Source of the DNA: Epiperipatus broadwayi
Taxonomy: Eukaryota > Onychophora > Udeonychophora > Euonychophora > Peripatidae
DNA length: 64,000 bases
Direction: 5' to 3'
NCBI GenBank assembly: GCA_028023455.1
Contig: JAQFVV010012405.1
Span: 10,249,923 to 10,313,922, forward strand
The notes under the pieces were generated by a model. That model made no database searches. It was not told the origin of the DNA and was given only the letters and a program-made list of their open reading frames with translations. Shown here one piece after another: positions 47,483 through 58,012 of this stretch. Both the position numbers and the translations under genes were made by a program. Positions within the stretch are counted from its first letter, which is position 1, and every line of letters starts with the position of its first letter.

Positions 47483-48025
47483 CTACATTATCTGTACCCT
47501 TTCTGCTTTCAAGCATTTACATTCAATCAACAGATGCCTAATATTTTCTATAGCTTCCTTACACAATTTGCACACTAAATCACCCATAGTTTTCCATTTA
47601 CATGTATATTCTCTTGTTGCTAAAGATCCCATTCGAGCCTTAAACAATAAACTACATTCCTTACTATTATCATAAATCAACTCGCATCCAATGTTTTGTT
47701 TACTTCTATATATATTTAAACTCTTCTTATCCTCCATACTAGTTCTCCATCTCTCCAGCTCCCTATTTTTTATTAATGCTTCTATTCTTTTATCCCATTC
47801 CTTACCACTATAACACTCAACAATCCTCCTAACACAATCATCCCACCTTTTATACAAGTATACTGATATAAATTCTTTATCCAAATCTTTTGCATACCAC
47901 ATTACCTTTCTCATCCATCTTGTTACCTGCCCTTTAATCTTAACCCAATTAAACACTATTTTGGCTATTCTTTTACTATCCATAAACTGCAACCTACCAA
48001 ACATTTTCATTTTACTTTTTTGCAT
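47483..48025 (-). pseudogene. LINE post-RT domain with C-terminal CCHC
   Basis: A 180-codon open frame. It starts at KSKMKMFGRLQFMD, runs through the FNWVKIKGQVTRWMRKV, RRIVECYSGKEWDKRI, RERWRTSMEDKKSLNIYR and YDNSKECSLLFKARMGSLAT blocks, and closes with CKLCKEAIENIRHLLIEC, a C-x2-C-x8-H-x4-C finger typical of the C-terminus of several LINE clades. It is separated from the piece upstream by a frameshift of about 20 bp between the frames. It corresponds to the fragment at 353-550. Confidence 0.85.
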
Positions 48026-48044
48026 CTCTCATATAAAAACTTGA

Positions 48045-48590
48045 CTATCCCATTTCTCCTTGAATTGCCTCCTTTGCTGTCCACATCTCTGCATCTAATG
48101 CATGTCTTCCTACTTCCCTTTGTACTTTCTCTAAATAATCTAAAACCCTTTTGCTAATACATAATGCATCATTATAATATGTTAGTCCTGCTACTGCAAC
48201 TCCCTTCCATACAATTCTAGATACATCATATTTATTATATGAAAATACTGTTAGTTTCTTTACCAAACCCTTTCTTTTCTTTGCTTCATTTACCAATTTT
48301 TTCTCCCATTCATCCAAGCAATTTTCCTGATTACATAAGATGATTCCCAAATACCTATATCTATCCACCACACTTAACTTTATATCCCCCAATAAGAATT
48401 CTATATCTTCTCTTTCCCCAGTATTAACCATCATTATATTTGATTTTTCTTCACTAAATTTAATCCCCATCTCTTTACCCACCCTTGCACATGTCCTCAA
48501 CATAATATCCATATCTTCTCTTTTTTCTGCACATAAAAAGATATCATCTGCAAAAAAAAAGACCCGACAAAGTATATACTCCTTTGCCAC
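48045..48590 (-). pseudogene. LINE reverse transcriptase, motif C to thumb
   Basis: A 181-codon open frame. FFFADDIFLCAE is catalytic motif C (the two Asp of FADD intact). It is followed by IKFSEEKSNIM (motif D), YRYLGIIL (motif E) and a long helical region ending with the LEKVQREVGRHALD..AKEAIQGEMGW block. The frame overlaps the preceding piece by about 45 bp in another frame, so one shift (near 48550-48590) separates motif B from motif C. Confidence 0.9.
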
Positions 48591-48879
48591 CTATTAACGG
48601 TATCTCTACCCCTCTTCCTAGTTTTTCTATTGCTTTCTCCATTTCACTCAAAAACAGCAAAAACAAAATCGGTGACATAGGGCATCCTTGCCTTAATCCC
48701 ACCCCATTTTTAACTTTAACTGATTCTATATCCCCTAATTGGTAAGTATAATAATTATTTTCATATAATTTCTTAATAATATTTACTAAAGCTTCATCCA
48801 TTTCCAAATTGGCTAATCTTACCCACAATCTATTTCTATTTACTCTATCATATGCTTTATCTATATCTATAAAACTCAT
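48544..48879 (-). pseudogene. LINE reverse transcriptase, motifs A and B
   Basis: A 111-codon open frame. It starts MSFIDIDKAYDRVNRNRLW, motif A with its catalytic Asp. GVGLRQGCPMSPILF is motif B. It ends when it reads out of frame near 48550. It overlaps by four bases the frame upstream (ending ..QVDHYI), so an ATGA-like junction or a one-base shift splits the RT here. Confidence 0.9.
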
Positions 48880-49727
48880 ATATAATGATCTACCTGAATT
48901 CCTACTCTCTCCATAAGTTGTGTAACTACAAACAAACTATCTCCTATATGCCTATCTGACCTAAAACCTCCTTGCATTTCCCCCACTACATTATTCTCTT
49001 CCATCCATTTTACAATTCTTCCAGCTACCATATATGCGAAAACTTTGTATAAAATTGATGTTACCACTATCGGTCTATAATTATTTAACTTTCTATGATC
49101 CTTACCCTTTCCTTTAAATAATAATCTTATTCTTATATTACTCCAACTACCTGGAAAAACTGTCTCCTCTGCCATCTTATTAAAACATGATAATAACTTT
49201 GCTTTTGCTCTATGCCCTAAATTCATTACCATCGCTGCTGCCCATCCATCTAAACCTCTTGCCTTTCTACATTTCAATCTCTTTCCTGCCTCATTCAATT
49301 CATTTTTTGTGAACCTAATACTCCCATTACTAACTGCTTTCATGTTTTCTATCACTAATTCCTTCACATCTAACATCTTTTCTATATCCATTACATATCT
49401 ATTTAAGATTTTCTCTAGCTTGCCTCTAGAGCTACATTCTATTCCCTCATCATCTATTAATACTATCTCTCTTTCCCCTACATTTCTCCTTTTATTGTAA
49501 TTCCAAATTTTTTTACTTCCATCTCTTCCACTTTTATTAATATCCTCCAACAATTTACTATTTAACTGCATCCTCTCTCTATAATTATCCATTTTAGCTA
49601 GCTTCTTCTTTTCTAAGTACTTTCCCCATTTAGCATTAATATCATTTTCACTTTCTTTATTCTTAATAGCACACTTATAGTCTCTGCATGCTTTTTTCCT
49701 CTCTTTTACACTTTTACTAACTCTCAT
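48876..49727 (-). pseudogene. LINE EN-RT linker and RT fingers
   Basis: A 283-codon open frame. A long lysine-rich, probably helical linker (KSVKERKKACRDYK.. to NKSGRDGSKKIWNY) is followed by RT blocks: KCRKARGLDGWAAAMV (motif 1), FPGSWSNIRIRLLFKGKGKD, NYRPIVVTSILYKVFA (motif 2) and QGGFRSDRHIGDSLFV. It ends at the frame change just before motif A. Confidence 0.9.
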
Positions 49728-49919
49728 TTTTTATTACTTTTATTCTTCTGCATATTCTCGGCTAAAACCCTATTTGCCACTTTTTCTATTTCACCACACC
49801 AGTCCTTATATTCATCCCCAACCAACTGCTCCATGGTTTCTTCAACTTTTATTTTATACTCTTCCAACTTATTCCTATCATTCACTCTCCACCCACATCT
49901 TTCACTATTATTTCTACCT
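49728..49919 (-). pseudogene. LINE linker between endonuclease and RT (frameshifted)
   Basis: On the minus strand this continues the reading of the element in other frames (basic, with GRNNSERCGWRVNDRNKLEE-like and QLVGDEYKDWCGEIEKVANR-like segments). It has no open frame of its own but connects the two long pieces, so only a few indels break the original polyprotein. Confidence 0.7.
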
Positions 49920-50774
49920 TTATTTTCTATCCTCCATCACATTACTAACCATTTCTATTACAATAAAGTTATGATCACTATTACTTACTCTCTCTTCATT
50001 ATCAAACACCTTAATTCTCTGTATTTTATTCATTCCCTCTTTCTCTACCAATACATAATCTATTGTGTGAAATACATTATTCCTAGACCATGTGTATTGT
50101 CCATCATACACATTTGATAAATTCCCAATGCTCACATTTACTCTTTGACAAAATTCCTTTAAAAACTGACCATTCTTATCATCTACATCATCAATTTCTT
50201 CAATATGTCCATTCATATCCCCTATAACCATTATTCTTTTCCCCTTTTCTTTAAAACTTTGTATATCCTTAACTAGGCATTCATATATACTATTGTTCCA
50301 CTCCATTACAGTTTGACTATCTCCAGTGGCGATATACACTACAGCCACCATCCATTGTTGTCTACCCAATCTTATTTCAAACCACAAATGCTCTTGACAT
50401 TTAACAATATTTAAATATTTTCTCGATATCACACTTATACCACCACCCCTTTTTTCTTTTTCTTTTCTGTTTATACCCTGCCATACTACCTCTTCCAAAA
50501 TAGGTTCTTCTTCTTCTCTTAGATGAGTTTCCACTACTGCTAATACCTCAAGCCCTTCATTTTCAATTGCTTTATTTAATTCCAGCCATTTTTCTGGTCT
50601 CCTACCACCTTGTTTATTCAAAAACCCAATTTTAACAATTTCTTCTTTCCTAACTACTTTTTTATAAATTCTTTTGATTCCTTCTTCTCCATTACATTTA
50701 TAACAAACTTTCTTACCACTAATCTTATAAAACCATGCCCTCTCCACATCTACACTTATATCTAAATCAACCAT
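49920..50774 (-). pseudogene. LINE APE-type endonuclease
   Basis: A 284-codon open frame that holds the whole endonuclease. VKIGFLNKQG is the first strand with Asn. LAVVETHL contains the catalytic Glu. GGGISVISRK follows, then VAVVYIATGD, VIGDMNGHI (Asp/Asn pair), YTWSRNNVFHTIDYVLV and SNSDHNFIVIEM (catalytic Asp-His). The frame starts upstream of the domain with MVDLDISVDVERAWFYKISG and CYKC. All active-site positions look intact, so this domain could fold if it were expressed. Confidence 0.92.
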
Positions 50775-50848
50775 CTTTTGCTTATTTCTTATATCCCCTT
50801 CATTCTTCTTCTTTTTGATAATATTATAATTTAAAAGTCCACCCCCCT

Positions 50849-50998
50849 TTAGAAGTTTCCTGAATTATATTCTTTAAATATCAGACTCCCTAAAACTTCA
50901 CTTCCTTCTTTTCCTAAGTGCAAACCATCTTTACTATACAACTCCCTCTTTCCGATAAACCAATCCCATACATCCACAAACACAACATTATTTCTCTC
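50849..50998 (-). pseudogene. LINE ORF upstream of EN: SGNH-hydrolase-like end
   Basis: The LINE-derived part of a 75-codon frame. NNVVFVDVWDWFIGKREL, then YSKDGLHLGKEGSEVLGSLI. The DGLHL..G motif is the C-terminal catalytic Asp-x-x-His block of SGNH/GDSL esterase-like domains, which some LINE ORF1 or N-terminal regions carry. The N-terminal part of the domain is lost where the IR-2 element adjoins at 50999; the first residues of the frame come from that element. The enzyme activity is inferred from the motif only. Confidence 0.65.
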
Positions 50999-51470
50999 AC
51001 ACAATAAAACTCTCCATACAGTAGGGCCACCCTGTGCCAACCAGAGTAATGAATGGATGCCAGAAGACTTGTGCATAAAATCACTATCTAGTGCTTACTC
51101 ATCCAATATCCCCAGATTAGTTTTTGGCTTGTGGTCTTGGTCAGTGAGGAGCATTGGATCTGAGAGTACTGCACCTAGATCTTAGGATCTAATGCAATCC
51201 TCCAGCAGCCACCTTTTATCTCTACCCAACTACAAAACCATGAAAATGAAATTGAAAACACAATAATGTTTTCAATCTATGCTCAATAGCTTATATAGCC
51301 AGAAACTAGTCTGGGGATATTGGATGAGTAGGCACTAAACAGGGATTTTATGCACAAGCCTTCCGGCATCCATTGATTGATTACTCTGCTTGGCACAGGG
51401 TGGCACTACTCTATGAAGAGTTTTGCCTTGTTTAATAATAATTATGTGCTAGTGTGAGATGGTGATCATG
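50999..51470 (+). mobile_element. Inverted-repeat element, family IR-2, copy 3
   Basis: The left arm begins CAATAAAACTCTCCATACAG and the right arm ends AGAGTTTTGCCTTG near 51432, with the one-sided tail AATTATGTGCTAGTGTGAGA..GTGATCATGTGAT to about 51470. It has the same orientation and interior blocks as copy 2. It sits at the 5' edge of the family 2 LINE. LINE sequence is not recognised to its right, so it may have landed next to a 5'-truncated LINE or have been joined later. Confidence 0.78.
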
Positions 51471-51615
51471 TGATTACATTTTATATATTATAAATATATA
51501 ATTTTAATATAGAGTACAAAAATAATTTGATACTATCTTTTGTGTTCCCATATATTGTCATAGGAAATAGTTAAATATAGTGTGAAAGTGCTGATAACGA
51601 AGTTATGATGAGTAA
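51471..51615. other. AT-rich spacer
   Basis: The short stretch before the lysine-rich pseudogene. No promoter is recognisable. Confidence 0.4.
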
Positions 51616-52700
51616 ATGTCAACTTCTAAAGTGGTTATCAACAATCCTCAAGATTTCTATATGAAGAAGATGATGGAAAAGATTCTTGAAAAATTTGAAT
51701 CTGTGAAAGGAGATATTCATACATCTATAGATCATTGTTGTAGAAGAGAGGAGTTTGCTGATGAAGAATCATTATAGATCATTACACAATATATTCAATT
51801 CTTATATGGAAAATGATAAATGTGCAACTGAAAATATAAAAGAAAATAAGCAATCTATAGGACTGGTTAGCACTAAAGTAGAAAATATTCAAAAACCAAT
51901 TGATTTACGTAGTAAAAAGTCAAAGATAATGTCATTTCTTAAAACAATTAGCCAAAATTATAAATTAATAAATAATAATTTGAAAAATAAGTTAGAAAAC
52001 AGTGATAAATCCCAAAGCATTAAATTAGAATCTATGAGAATAGAAAGTAAACCATCTGTCAAAGTAGTTGAGGAAAATGTGAAAGGAAAGAAAGATTTTG
52101 TTGAAGTATTTAGGCAAGATAAGAAATTAGCTAATGAAGAAAGAAAAAAAAAATCTAAAGAATTTGTTGAAATATTTATTAAAGATATGGAAATATTTGA
52201 TAAAAAGAATATAAAGAACCTATTGGATTAACTATTAAAGATATAAATAAGAGTAAAGAGACTTGTAGTAGCTGATAAAAATAGTGAATTATGTAGTAAA
52301 ATTCTGAAAGAACCCAAAGAGTCTTTTGAATTAACTAATAAAGATGTAGAAGAGAGTAAACAGCTTATGGAGATAATAATTAAGTAGGAGAGAATAAACC
52401 ATCTGAAGAATTAACTAAGAGACTATAGCTAAATCTGAGAATCTTAATGTATACTATGGTAAAGACAAAGGAATTAATAAATCCTTAGGGATAGAATTGA
52501 GTTTTTTAGATGAAAGTTGTCCAGAAATATTAGAGAATGAATTACCAAAATCATTGATAATACTAGTAATACATTTAAGAATAAAATACAAGTTGTAGTT
52601 CAGAATTGTACCATTAATTATATAAATATTAGTCCAAAATCAGTATTTATAAAGAGATATTATTTAAAGGAATTAAAACTTGATATCTAATGTAAAGTTT
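51616..52700 (+). pseudogene. Lysine-rich coding relic, N-terminal part
   Basis: An ATG at 51616 opens 53 codons (MSTSKVVINNPQDFYMKKMM.., with CCRREEFADEE) up to a TAG at 51775. A shifted frame, open from 51755 (first ATG 51761) to 52231, continues with MKNHYRSLHNIFNSYMENDK and a lysine, glutamate and asparagine-rich chain containing the repeat-like KKDFVEVFRQDKK and SKEFVEIFIKDME. Further down, in changing frames, KEPIGLTIKDINKSKE and KEPKESFELTNKDVEESKQ resemble each other. The composition suggests a charged, helical, low-complexity protein. The family is unknown; it could be a retrotransposon gag-like protein or a host pseudogene. The damage is a handful of shifts and stops. Confidence 0.55.
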
Positions 52701-52715
52701 ATGAAAGGAGAAATT

Positions 52716-53400
52716 GATCAAGATAGAGATCTAGGCAAATCAAGTAAAGCTTAAATTTAAGAGTGAAAAGAAGATTAAAATGAATTTTTTTTAGAGAAAT
52801 AGTTAATAAGGAGAAGAATATAAGTGATGAGTAAAGAGAAGATTAAGGTAAATTTTCTATGAGAAAGTATTGATCTGGAAATAGATATTGGTAAAGCAAA
52901 AGTAAAACTCAAAAGCATGAGTGGAAAGATAGTTAATCTAAATCTTGGTAGAAAGATTATTGATAAAGAAATAGATGTTGGAAAAGTTAAAGTTAAGCTT
53001 AAATCATTAGAGAAAAAAATAATTAAGGTACTTTTTTGTAGGGAAAATGTTGATAAATAAAGTGACATAGGAAAAGCCAAGGTAAAACTTAAAATGAAAA
53101 ATAAAAAGATGGTTAATGAAAATTTTCTTAGAAAAAATGAGGGTAAAGAAAAAGACATTGGTAAAGTCAAAGTTAAAATCAAGATTATAAGTTAAAAGAT
53201 AATTAATATATAGTTTCTTAGAGAGAATATTGATAAAGAAAGAGACATATCAAAAGCAAAAGGAACATCAAATTTCAAAATCAAAAGAAAGTTAAGATAA
53301 ATTTTGTTGGGAGAGATGTGAATAAAGAAAGAGAAGTAGGAAAGACTATGTAAAACTTAAAAGGGATAAGTTAGAAGTGAATTAAAGTAATATTATTAAA
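52716..53400 (+). repeat. 90-bp coding-type tandem repeat, ~7 units
   Basis: Units start at about 52716, 52804 (partial), 52872, 52962, 53052, 53142, 53232 and 53321. Five successive intervals are exactly 90 bp except the last (89). In one reading frame each encodes about 30 residues of the type (I)DKEIDIGKAKVKLKS followed by KIVN..NFLREN. Differences between units are mostly single substitutions that keep the lysine-rich pattern; a few create stops (TAA at 53058). The exact multiple of three points to selection as protein before decay. The open minus-strand frame over it is a shadow. Confidence 0.85.
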
Positions 53401-55125
53401 AAAAATTACTGAAGATAAAGACAAATAGACCATAATAAGACACCATTTACAAATGGTCTAACCCTATTAGAAGGAATGTTAAACAAAGAAGGATAAGACT
53501 TAAAATATAATGTTATTTTATTTTCAAGCCTATAGGGTAAGGAGAAAATGCATTCATGCTTACTACATCAGAGGGAGTAAAAGAGACATACAAAGCTAGG
53601 AGCTTAATTCCATACCCTTCTGTCATATAAATGTATTAGCAGATAAAATTAGTTGTACTCTAGAATGTAGTATATGGTTTAAAAAATGATGTTGGGTTAA
53701 ATGATCATTGTTTTAATAAGAAGATAACAAATATTTATAAAAATAGTTGATAAAAGTATAAATCACTAAGTAACATATTGATAAGTCAGTAATTATAGTT
53801 TATTAGAGTTTTATTAATATAATGCTTGAGAAGTTGTTTTTTGTTATCCATAGGAGGAGGATAACTGTGCCCATTCATTTGTCACAATCATTTTGAAGTA
53901 GAGTTAAAAAATAGCGAGATTTAAATATATATATATATATTGGTCTATACTATTTTATATTAACTTTGTGAGTAAAAAAAGTTTAACCTTGTTAGATAGA
54001 AAGTCTATATAAGAGATTTAAAGTATTTTAAAGTTATTTTAATATAATTTAACTAATAAAAGCAATATATTATATGTTATTTGAAGGATAAAATTAATAG
54101 ATATTTATTATATTTTAAGGATATAATGTTGAAACGATAGTTTAATTAGAGTATTAAATATTATTTAATATATTTTAAATAATATTATTTATTTAAGTTA
54201 TTATTTTAAATAATTAGTAATTAAATTATTCTAGAATGTTCTAAAAGTGTCACATGTCTTGAAAGTATGTGTGTTTGTCTTTGAGCTTTCATGTGTTGAG
54301 CAAAAATATTAACTTTTAGTTTTTGTTAGTAAAATTGCCACATTAAAATGTTGCAAATAATATTTTAAAAGTAACAATTAAGTTTTTATTGTGTTGTCTA
54401 AATAATATTTTTTATTTTAAAATTAATATTTAAAATTATTAAATAGATTTAAATTGTTTAAATAAAGGTATTTAATATTAAATAAATGTAATATAATATA
54501 AAAATGATGAGGCATCATTCAGAAAATTATTTTGTAGATAAAATAATTTAGTTTATATATTAATTATTATTTTATAGGATTAACCAATGAGATCACTGTA
54601 TAGAATAGGTATAAATATAGATGTTTAATCAGCCTAGACCATAGTAATATTTCTTGTCTAATCTTGTTTTGTTTTATTAGTCTAATCAGGTTTTATTTTA
54701 AAGTTTTAATTTTTTATGAAATATATTTTTTATATAAAAGTTAAAAGTATATTTTTAAAAAAATATTTTTATGTACTCAATGTCTGAGTAAATGAATTAT
54801 TTTCTATCAGTAAAATTTCACATCGAAGCTTGATGAAAACTACAATAATTTAATGGAAACTGATAATTCTCATTGAAGTATTGGCCTAATGTATCATGGA
54901 CATCATGATAATTTAAGCCATATAACTGAAGAAAACTAAAGGATTTGTAAGAACTGGATGTTTAATGTGCTTAGTATGTGTGGAGTGAAAAAACATTTAT
55001 ATTCAACAATTTTGATAAACACTTGTAAATATAAACTATCATGAAATTTATATCTTATAAATTGTAATTATAAATTTATTTAATGCACATTGATTACGTA
55101 AGTAATATTTACTATGGCAATAAAC
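53401..55125. other. AT-rich spacer
   Basis: 53420-53650 still has coding-like codon texture (TCTAACCCTATTAGAAGGAA, GCATTCATGCTTACTACATC) but no frame beyond about 40 codons; it may be the end of the pseudogene. The rest is extremely AT-rich. Nothing recognised. Confidence 0.4.
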
Positions 55126-55129
55126 CTAA

Positions 55130-55308
55130 AGCATGTGCAGTTGAAAATGCTCTCAGATCTAACCACTTTAGCTTCACCTATTTATATAGAATGTAGGTTG
55201 AAGTAAAGAGGGGGTTTCCCTCTTTTCTTCCAATGCATAAGCTTGTGGTTAAGACCTGTAGAGGTCTCTACCTTCGCATTTTCAACCACACATGCTTAGT
55301 AAATCTTA
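55130..55308. mobile_element. 180-bp palindromic element
   Basis: AAGCATGTGCAGTTGAAAAT at 55130 pairs with its near-complement ending at 55308. Internal pairs include AGAGGGGGTTTCCCTCTTTT as a central hairpin and AGACCTGTAGAGGTCT. The layout (outer arm, GTAGAGGTCTCT block, AGAGGG..CCCTCT centre) copies that of one arm of the giant palindrome at 4626-5421, so both belong to one fold-back group. Confidence 0.7.
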
Positions 55309-56775
55309 TAAGTATGCAAAAGGCTATTTGTGGAAAATTATTTAACCAGTTTTATGTATTTTAAAAGAAAGAAAAGGAAGAATAAATAATGTTATGCAAT
55401 TGAATTAAATTCATATAAAAAGAATGTATAAAATATGAATATATTTTACATTATTTGTGACTGCAGATAAATATATTTTATTACTAGTTTATTTTATGAA
55501 AAAAGCTTGAATCGATAAGTAGAAAGATTGAAGAAAATTTTTTTTGAACTTTTTATTTTTAAAAAAGATTTTCTTATTGAAAGAAAGATGAATAAACAAA
55601 CTATACATCTTAGAAGATTTTACTATTTAAAGAAAGCTGAATGAATTTTACATTTTAAAAGATTTTCTTTAGTAAAAATGAGATGGATTGTGATATGATT
55701 TTAAAGATTATCATTATGCTATATATAATATTGCCTGGATGAAGAAACTGTGCAATGTTGTAAAAAATTATAGATTAATATGTGCATATCTGAAAATAAA
55801 AGATCTTGAACTTTTTAAAAAATATCCTGTGACAAATTATCACTCTTTATATGTGAGCATAAATGTTTGTAGGAAAATAAGAATGAAAATTGTGTGCTAA
55901 AAAACTAACCGTTAAATAATCTTATTCTATAAAATGCTTTATAAATGCTTGTTGATGAAGGAATTTTAATTGTATTGTATTTTGTTATAAAATATGGAAC
56001 AGCATGTTAAAAATATATGTATATGGAGAAATGTATTACTTAATATGGAATTATATTAGTGAATATATTCCTGTTGAAATATTCACTCTCTTGATAAATG
56101 CTAAGAAAATAGACTTAGTGAAATGATTATTAAGTATGGATGGACAATATTTCATCAAGATTTTCAAAGATATAACATTGTAATTTATACAGTCTTGTTT
56201 AGTGATGGCAGGGAAAGAAGTTTTGTTCATACTTTTTCTGTTGTTAATAGCAATGGGGAAAACATGGCACAGGAAGAATGAAAGAAAAGAAGGATTTTAG
56301 TAGCATTGAATTTTATTGTTTTTCTATTTTTTAATATTAATGTTGTTTTTTATTATCATTAGTAATATTCAGTTAACATGTTTATTAAAAATATGTTTAG
56401 TTTTAATGTTGAAATGATTTATTTTAAAAAATAAAGAAAATGATAGGTATCAGAAAATTATAATTTTCTGTAAGTTAAAAATAAAATACCTATAGCTTAA
56501 TTTATTTTCAGATGATTAGGAAAAGAAGGGGATCACCATATTTAATTTCAATAATTGTTGGAATTAAAGGTAAATTACTATGTATTTTAATAATATTTTA
56601 ATGATATTTTAATTTACATTTTGTTTCATTTATCATATTGCTTGATTCTTAAAGCCTCATATTTATGTGATTATGAAAATATTAATTACATTATGAATGT
56701 GATGTATATGTAAGAAAATGCCTTGTGAATTATATAAAGGCATTTAATAACTGGCTTATTATATACCTGTGTTTT
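55309..56775. other. AT-rich spacer
   Basis: No coding frame above noise. Nothing recognised. Confidence 0.5.
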
Positions 56776-57366
56776 TATATGTAATATATAGGGTATATGA
56801 GCAAAGACTTTCATATGACCCACCACTCTCCACTCTATCTCATAACACTGATAGAGTGAGAGTGGTGGGTCGTGTGAAAGTCTGTGCTCATATACCCTAT
56901 ATATTACATATATAGACAGGTATATGATAAGCCTGTGTTTCAGTTATTACATAGTAGAGATGTTTGACCATCCCTTATATATGTATTAAATGGATTATGT
57001 CCTGTACATGAGAGGTCAGATTGACCTTAGGTCAACATGTGTGACAAGAATCTCAGCCTCAGGGTGGCTTTTGAACATTCCATCATCAGATTTTTAATTG
57101 CATGGTTGACTGAAGATTTGGAGGGTGGAGTATATTGAAATCTGTCCATTAAAGTATGAAGATTGGCTATCTTAATATATATCTGAGCACTTATTGCATA
57201 TATTTGTAGAGATGGTAATCTGGACCAACTGATGATTGCTGGTTTAGCATGAAATACTTATATTGGTGATTATTTATCTTTTTGACATATATGTGTTCAA
57301 GTGTATCAGTGTTATGAGATAGAGTGGAGAGTGATGGGTTATATGAAAGTCTGTGCTCATATACCT
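56776..57366. mobile_element. Inverted-repeat element, family IR-1, copy 2 with doubled end
   Basis: It begins with a palindrome of about 140 bp (56776-56915), which is the terminal repeat followed at once by its inverted copy (GTGGTGGGTCATATGAAAGT type). Then comes the family interior (GTCCATTAAAGTATGAAGAT, CTGGACCAACTGATGATTGC, TTTAGCATGAAATAC), then the distal terminus (AGAGTGGAGAGTGATGGGTT..GCTCATATACC). So it has three ends for one interior, like IR-3. No coding capacity. Confidence 0.78.
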
Positions 57367-58012
57367 AAAGGCATTTAAGTAATTCTTATTAATGCTTGAG
57401 TTTGCATATATTTTTACATGATTATGAGTTGCTAGTATAACATAGATCATATCTGTTTACATGCAAAAACATGAAAATGTTGATCTCTAAATTATCTAAT
57501 ACTAAAACATAAATGAATAAATGTATGATAACAATGAATATTTTATTGAAATCATTTGTGTGTACAATGTTTTGAACCATCTTGAATTTAATATTAGATA
57601 TTTATTTTGGAAATGTGAATTGGAAATTATTTTATATAACGAGGTTAGTATTTCTTTGTGATGTTAGGAAAAGTATTCAGAATAAAGAAGATGAAGGACA
57701 GTGGCTGGGAAATTAGTTGCAAAATGAACACCTGGGTGCTAGGGATATTAAGGAAGAATATTATACGTGAATCATATTGGTGTAAGTTAAAAATGAAAAT
57801 ACAGATAACAAAGGCCTGTATAGTTAGTGCATAGACAGTTGCATATTTTCCATAGTTCAGTAAGAGCTCAGGTAAAAGCCATGCCTAGAATTTAGGGTAC
57901 ATGATAAATATGTGACCTTAAGTAATGTTTTTCATACTAGTTGGAATTATTGTTGTATTCATATCCCTCACTTTTAATCCCCACTGGATATTGCATCGTA
58001 AATGATAGTTTA
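57367..58012. other. Spacer
   Basis: Moderately complex from 57640 to 57960 but without a frame. Nothing recognised. Confidence 0.4.

Larger units (their letters stand above)
47215..50998 (-). mobile_element. Near-complete family 2 LINE (I/Nimb-like)
   Basis: A non-LTR retrotransposon on the minus strand. From 5' (right) to 3' (left) it has the end of an SGNH-like domain, APE endonuclease, RT, a post-RT domain and a CCHC, then a CATCACATCACC tail complement near 47215. The 5' end is cut by the IR-2 element at about 50999. Long open frames adjoin one another (six pieces, few stops), so it is much younger than the family 1 copies. The clade assignment rests on the FIDIDKAYDRV / LRQGCPMSP / FADD style and the C-terminal CCHC and is tentative. 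Confidence 0.85.

Noticed and set aside
52775-53182. 135-codon minus-strand frame with Leu/Ser/Phe-rich repeats, signal-peptide-like
   Set aside because: It lies exactly over the 90-bp coding-type repeat and is kept open because the plus-strand lysine-rich codons have no stop complement. The plus strand has the better protein pattern.
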